Part shown: positions 60,100 through 64,000 of the stretch, one piece after another
Layout of the letters: the number at the start of each line of letters is the position of its first letter
Position numbering within the stretch: position 1 is the stretch's first letter
Origin: Hungatella sp. UBA5385
GTDB taxonomy: Bacteria > Bacillota > Clostridia > Lachnospirales > Lachnospiraceae
Direction of reading: 5' to 3'
DNA: 64,000 bases
Assembly (NCBI GenBank): GCA_002409995.1
Contig: DHOR01000026.1
Location: forward strand, 69,932-133,931
Program-made: the position numbers and the translations under genes
Notes under the pieces: model-generated
The model's database searches: none
Told to the model about the DNA's origin: nothing
Seen by the model: only the letters and a program-made list of their open reading frames with translations

Positions 60100-60987
60100 T
60101 TAAAAAATACTCCCCACTGCATAAAAGCTTTTCACCAAATCCTCACGGTAATTCTCATCAGCAGGATTCATACTGTTAATCACGACACCTCCGCTGCCAA
60201 TCTTCCCAGTGGAGTGAATATATTTCCCTTCCCCCAGATACATAGCAATATGCCCCGAAAAATACATTAAATCTCCAGGAAGCATCTCATCCTTTGAGAT
60301 CTCATGAACAGGAAAACCTTCCACAATATCAGCATCCCGATAAGTCAAAATCCCATTTAACATATAGCTTTCCGAAGTCAGTCCCGAACAGTCAAGCCCT
60401 GCTGTAGACCTACCGCCCCAGCGGTACTGAATCCCCAGATACTCCATAGCAGTTGCAGTCACAGCTTTCCGAAAAGCAGCTTCATCCACAATTTTCTTCT
60501 GAACCGGCTCTCCTGTCCACAATCCTGCCTGGGAAAACTCCTTTTTGCACAAATACTGATTCCTTAGATATCCGGTTCGTCCGTCAGGAAGATACACCCT
60601 GGCCCAGCCCTTTTCTTCCGTCTCATACTCCACCACATCTAATATAGAACCTTTGTACAAGCTCATAAGCCTAACCCCCTGTACACAGGGAAGTGAGGTA
60701 ACATCAACGCAAAATCCTGTTGTTACCATGAGATCACACTCTTCCCACTCCTGAAGCTCAGCCAGCCCCACAATCCGAATCTGATCCTCTTTTACATATC
60801 CCTCGTAGCCGTAGAAGGTCCTGACAGGCCAAAAGCCCTCCTTCAATTTGCCGGTGATTGTTAGACCCATTCCATAGAGGGATTCATCAGCTATGGAAGA
60901 AAGAATTCCCATATCACCTTCTTTTGTCTCATTCGGCCCAGCCCAAATGGTTACAATCGGCTCATTGGTAATACCATATCTTATCAA
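60100..60987 (-). CDS. YkfC-like NlpC/P60 peptidase with SH3 domains, TTG start
   Basis: A 295-residue peptidase. Two SH3b-like segments (about 8-75 and 85-150) precede the NlpC/P60 domain with Cys200 in GLDCSGLT, His246 in FSGHIAMYLG and a later YIHSTG. The TTG at 60987 is chosen because AAAGGAGGTGG lies just upstream; a longer reading would add a false signal peptide. The enzyme is therefore cytoplasmic, as in YkfC, which cuts D-Glu-diamino acid bonds in imported wall peptides. It follows oppF by 60 bases. Confidence 0.9.
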   Translation of the reverse strand: MIRYGITNEPIVTIWAGPNETKEGDMGILSSIADESLYGMGLTITGKLKEGFWPVRTFYGYEGYVKEDQIRIVGLAELQEWEECDLMVTTGFCVDVTSLPCVQGVRLMSLYKGSILDVVEYETEEKGWARVYLPDGRTGYLRNQYLCKKEFSQAGLWTGEPVQKKIVDEAAFRKAVTATAMEYLGIQYRWGGRSTAGLDCSGLTSESYMLNGILTYRDADIVEGFPVHEISKDEMLPGDLMYFSGHIAMYLGEGKYIHSTGKIGSGGVVINSMNPADENYREDLVKSFYAVGSIF

Positions 60988-61047
60988 ATAACCACCTCCT
61001 TTATAAAGGCAGGCAACGATATACACCGCTGCCTGCCCTCTTTTCAC

Positions 61048-61977
61048 CTAGTAATATAACTTCTTATATTCCTTAAACTCCTTCTCATTGGCCAAAACAT
61101 AATGCTCCGGCCGCACCTCCTGCCAGGAAGGGGGATTGACGGAATAATCGTGCATATCAGGATCATATACCAGAAGTTTCTTCTCTTTTTCATGCTTGGG
61201 GTCCGGCATGGGTATAGCGGAAAGCAGCGCTCTTGTATAAGGATGAACCGGATGAGTGATCAGTTCCTCCGTCTCAGCCATCTCCACAATCTCACCTTTC
61301 CGAATAACTGCAATTCTGTCTGTAATAAAACGCATAACTGAAAGATCATGAGCAATAAACAAATAGGTAATCTGCCTCTTTTTCTGCATATCTGCCAGAA
61401 GATTTAATACCTGAGCACGAACAGACACATCAAGAGCAGATATGGGTTCATCAGCAATAATAAACTCAGGATTCATAATAAGAGCTCTGGCAATACCGAT
61501 TCTCTGTCTCTGACCGCCGGAAAACTCATGAGGGAATCTGGTTGCAAACTCAGGCAGAAGACCTACATCAAGAAGAGCCTGATCCACCTTCTTCTTCCGC
61601 TCTGCAGCACTGATCCCTTTATTTATATTCATCAAACCTTCGCTTATGATATAATCCACTTTCGCTCTTTCATTAAGAGAAGCCTGAGGGTCCTGGAATA
61701 TCATCTGAATCTCTTTGATCACCTTTTTATCCAGCTCTCCCGATATCTTCCCATTAATCTTCTCACCCTTGTAGATAATCTCCCCGCCAGAGCTTGGGAC
61801 TATCCTCATAATGGCACGGCCAATGGTGGTTTTACCAGAGCCTGATTCTCCTACAAGTCCGAAAGTTTCACCTTTATATATTTTAAAATTAACCTTTTTC
61901 ACTGCCTCAAATTTCTTTTTGTGCTGTCCAAAGTTAACCTGCAGATCTTTTACATCAAGTAATACTTCCCGTTCCAT
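61048..61977 (-). CDS. oppF: Oligopeptide/dipeptide ABC ATPase, OppF type
   Basis: A 309-residue ATPase with Walker A LVGESGSGKTTIGRA, signature FSGGQRQRIGIARAL and Walker B FIIADEPISALD. The C-terminal HPYTRALLSAIP segment is the oligo_HPY motif of peptide importers. The stop of oppD overlaps its start by one base. With OppD and OppC it powers peptide uptake; the adjacent peptidase points to wall peptides. Confidence 0.95.
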   Translation of the reverse strand: MEREVLLDVKDLQVNFGQHKKKFEAVKKVNFKIYKGETFGLVGESGSGKTTIGRAIMRIVPSSGGEIIYKGEKINGKISGELDKKVIKEIQMIFQDPQASLNERAKVDYIISEGLMNINKGISAAERKKKVDQALLDVGLLPEFATRFPHEFSGGQRQRIGIARALIMNPEFIIADEPISALDVSVRAQVLNLLADMQKKRQITYLFIAHDLSVMRFITDRIAVIRKGEIVEMAETEELITHPVHPYTRALLSAIPMPDPKHEKEKKLLVYDPDMHDYSVNPPSWQEVRPEHYVLANEKEFKEYKKLYY

Positions 61978-63026
61978 CAGATCAGACCTCCATTTCTGAT
62001 TTTTTCAACCACAGAAGGCGGTTCCACCTTAGGAGCCCTTGGGTCCAGAAGCCAGGTTTTCGCCTTGTGGGTAGGAGAAACCTGAAAATAAGGCGGCCTC
62101 TCCACAAAATCAATTTTAAGAGCTCTGGGATTACGTGGTGCAAATGCATCCCCATGTACCTCTGCATACAGATTCGGCGGTGTTCCCGCAATGGAGAACA
62201 AATCAGTTCCCTTCACTCCAATCTGAGGCAAAGATGATAACAGCGCCCATGTATAAGGATGTCTTGAATCATAGAATATTTCTTCACATGTTCCAATTTC
62301 AATTATATCACCTGCATACATAACTGCAACCCTATCTGCAATATTTGCCACAACTCCCAGGTCATGGGTGATGAGAATTACGGACAGGTTGTATTTGTGG
62401 CGAAGCTCCTTAATCAAGTCCAGAATCTGTGCCTGAATTGTAACATCAAGTGCAGTGGTAGGTTCATCACAGATGAGAATCTTAGGTTTGCAGGCAATTG
62501 CAATGGCAATTACTACTCTCTGGCGCATACCTCCTGAAAACTCATGAGGATACTGGTTAAAACGCACCTCAGGGTCCTGAATTCCCACATCAGTTAAATA
62601 CTCCAGAGTCTTGGCTTTGGCTTCCCCTCTGCCTACCTTCTGATGCAGAAGAACAGCTTCCATAATCTGCGCTCCAATGGTCTTTAAGGGATTTAAGCTA
62701 GTCATAGGGTCCTGCATAATCATAGCAATCTCACGGCCGCGAATCTTCATCCAATCCTTTTCCTTCTTAATGGATGTCAAATCAACCTCTTCCCCATCAT
62801 CACTGCCATAATAAACAACACTTCCCCCTGCCACATGACCATTCTGTTCCAATAATCCCATAAATGACTTGGTAAATACGGATTTCCCGCTTCCTGATTC
62901 TCCTACAATGGCAAGAATCTCTCCTTTATACATTTCCATAGAAACGCCCCGAATGGCATTGAGACATTTCCCTCTTAATTTAAATTGAATCTCCAGATCA
63001 TTGACTGTTAATATATGTTCTCTCAT
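61977..63026 (-). CDS. oppD: Oligopeptide/dipeptide ABC ATPase, OppD type
   Basis: A 349-residue ATPase: Walker A IVGESGSGKSVFTKS, signature FSGGMRQRVVIAIAI and Walker B ILICDEPTTALD. The C-terminal HPYTWALLSSLPQIG and Cys-less oligo_HPY tail fit OppD. The start at 63026 follows GGGAGG; a longer reading would run into oppC. It is followed directly by oppF. Confidence 0.95.
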   Translation of the reverse strand: MREHILTVNDLEIQFKLRGKCLNAIRGVSMEMYKGEILAIVGESGSGKSVFTKSFMGLLEQNGHVAGGSVVYYGSDDGEEVDLTSIKKEKDWMKIRGREIAMIMQDPMTSLNPLKTIGAQIMEAVLLHQKVGRGEAKAKTLEYLTDVGIQDPEVRFNQYPHEFSGGMRQRVVIAIAIACKPKILICDEPTTALDVTIQAQILDLIKELRHKYNLSVILITHDLGVVANIADRVAVMYAGDIIEIGTCEEIFYDSRHPYTWALLSSLPQIGVKGTDLFSIAGTPPNLYAEVHGDAFAPRNPRALKIDFVERPPYFQVSPTHKAKTWLLDPRAPKVEPPSVVEKIRNGGLI

Positions 63027-63045
63027 TCTATCCTCCCTTTCCGGC

Positions 63046-64000
63046 CTACACATGGTTCTTAGGATCAGCAGCATCAGAAAATGCATTGCCGATAATATAG
63101 AACGATATCGTTACAAAAGAAAGAATAATCGTAGGATAAACAAGCTGATATCTCAGTGCAGGACTGGTAATCAGTGCACGCCCCTCATTGATCAGGTTTC
63201 CAAGGCTTGGAATATTAACAGGAAGACCAAGTCCAATATAAGTAATAAATACCTCATTGCCAATTGCCTCAGGAATGGTAATAGCCATACGAAGCATAAT
63301 CACAGACACCAGATAAGGAAGAAGGTTCTTCATAATAATCTTAGGAGTAGAAGTTCCCAGACAACGGCTGGCAACATTATAATCTCTGTCACGAATAATG
63401 AGAATCTGATTTCTGATAAATCTTGCCATCTGAATCCAGCCGGTCAGACACATAGCAAAAATCAGAGTCTTCACGCTTGGTTTCAAAATATAAGAAACTA
63501 AAATAAGAACAATAGTATTAGGGATATTATCAATAATATTGTAAATTTCAGTCAGGATAAAATCCAGCTTTCTCACATATCCCCACAACACTCCAATTAC
63601 AATACCAATGAGAGCCTCAATAAGAGCTACTGAAATCCCGATAAACAGAGAAGTTCTTGTTCCTGACCAGATTCTTGCCCAAAGGTCCTGTCCAATGGAG
63701 TTGGTTCCCAGAACAAATTCTTCACCAGGAGGGATATTACGATACTGCATGCCTTTCGCATCATTAATAATCATATTGGGGTCATACTGCCCCGGCAGAT
63801 AAGGCTGAATAAAAGTAAACAGCAAAAGTACTGCCAGAAGAGCCAGCAGAATAACAGCTCCCTTGCTCTTAAAAAATGCATGTAAAGTGCTTCTCCAATA
63901 GGAGTAATTGCTGTAACCGGTCCGCTCTACTTCAGACTCATTAAACTCTGCAAAGGAAAATAACTCTTCCTCCGACATATTCCCAGCTTTTTTGGAGACT
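63046..64000 (-). CDS. oppC: Oligopeptide/dipeptide ABC permease, OppC type (start may lie beyond the window)
   Basis: At least 310 residues. An N-terminal cytoplasmic OppC_N segment precedes a first helix (about 39-58), an extracellular loop with LGTNSIGQDLWARIWSGTRT and five more helices. The EAA loop is YNVASRCLGTSTPKIIMKNL. An ATG at 63978 has no good ribosome-binding site, and the frame stays open to the window edge, so the true start is probably outside. oppB and the binding protein are expected to the right. Confidence 0.92.
   Translation of the reverse strand, partial: VSKKAGNMSEEELFSFAEFNESEVERTGYSNYSYWRSTLHAFFKSKGAVILLALLAVLLLFTFIQPYLPGQYDPNMIINDAKGMQYRNIPPGEEFVLGTNSIGQDLWARIWSGTRTSLFIGISVALIEALIGIVIGVLWGYVRKLDFILTEIYNIIDNIPNTIVLILVSYILKPSVKTLIFAMCLTGWIQMARFIRNQILIIRDRDYNVASRCLGTSTPKIIMKNLLPYLVSVIMLRMAITIPEAIGNEVFITYIGLGLPVNIPSLGNLINEGRALITSPALRYQLVYPTIILSFVTISFYIIGNAFSDAADPKNHV

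Noticed and set aside
61000..61047. Signal peptide at the N-terminus of the NlpC/P60 protein
   Set aside because: It appears only if translation starts upstream of the perfect AAAGGAGGTGG site. The TTG at 60987 fits that site and gives a cytoplasmic enzyme.

Overview
The window looks like a piece of the chromosome of a low-to-moderate GC, anaerobic Firmicute, most likely a Lachnospiraceae member (Clostridium cluster XIVa, Lacrimispora/Enterocloster-like). This is inferred from the strong AGGAGG ribosome-binding sites, TTGACA/TATAAT promoters, the very long acyl-CoA dehydratase activase-like protein, the YkoFEDC thiamine-precursor importer under a TPP riboswitch, YesMN-type two-component systems and choline-binding-type cell-wall repeats. 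No rRNA, tRNA, CRISPR array, intact transposon or prophage was seen.

Layout. 1-8 kb: a cytoplasmic subtilisin-like protease, an M20 peptidase, a small XRE regulator facing a 63-residue protein, lysA, and a corA-rhomboid-like-pyk operon. 8-14 kb: a giant activase-like protein, then a secreted cell-wall-binding repeat protein preceded by two divergent MerR-type promoters with no merR nearby. 14-22 kb: an importer operon (lipoprotein, two permeases) translationally coupled to a HlyD-type adaptor and a MacB/FtsX-type permease, next to an OmpR-type two-component system. Tandem 11-bp repeats lie in front of both the importer operon and the response regulator. 22-26 kb: a three-subunit molybdenum hydroxylase. 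26-31 kb: an RmlD-like reductase, an internally deleted Tpt1/KptA, an LRR protein, a MATE exporter with a leader peptide, and a Uma2 nuclease. 31-37 kb: a patchy, AT-rich accessory stretch with an orphan RmlC-like epimerase, a lipoprotein, an SDR/TetR pair, a merR-CAT pair and a MerR-methyltransferase fusion.

37-41 kb: TPP riboswitch-ykoFEDC for hydroxymethylpyrimidine uptake. 41-44 kb: glyA with a structured leader, a broken LysR remnant, a PHP phosphoesterase and MgtC. 44-54.5 kb: a carbohydrate locus made of an Fe/sugar-phosphate-type ABC importer, a GH3 beta-glucosidase and a divergent three-component sensor (membrane-anchored sugar-binding protein, YesM kinase, YesN regulator). 54.5-59 kb: recJ, a YgjP-type metalloprotease, a tocopherol-cyclase-like protein and an AT-rich unknown. 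59-64 kb: oppC-oppD-oppF, a YkfC-like NlpC/P60 peptidase and a cytoplasmic class A-like serine hydrolase. This last group reads as a muropeptide uptake and recycling operon, interrupted by a perfect 26-bp-arm palindrome.

The strongest candidates for something undescribed are the hybrid importer/HlyD/FtsX operon with its two-component operators, the 26-bp palindrome whose 13-bp core recurs at the window's left edge, the orphan MerR-type promoters, and the structured glyA leader. All functions come from sequence reading alone; nothing was searched or computed externally.
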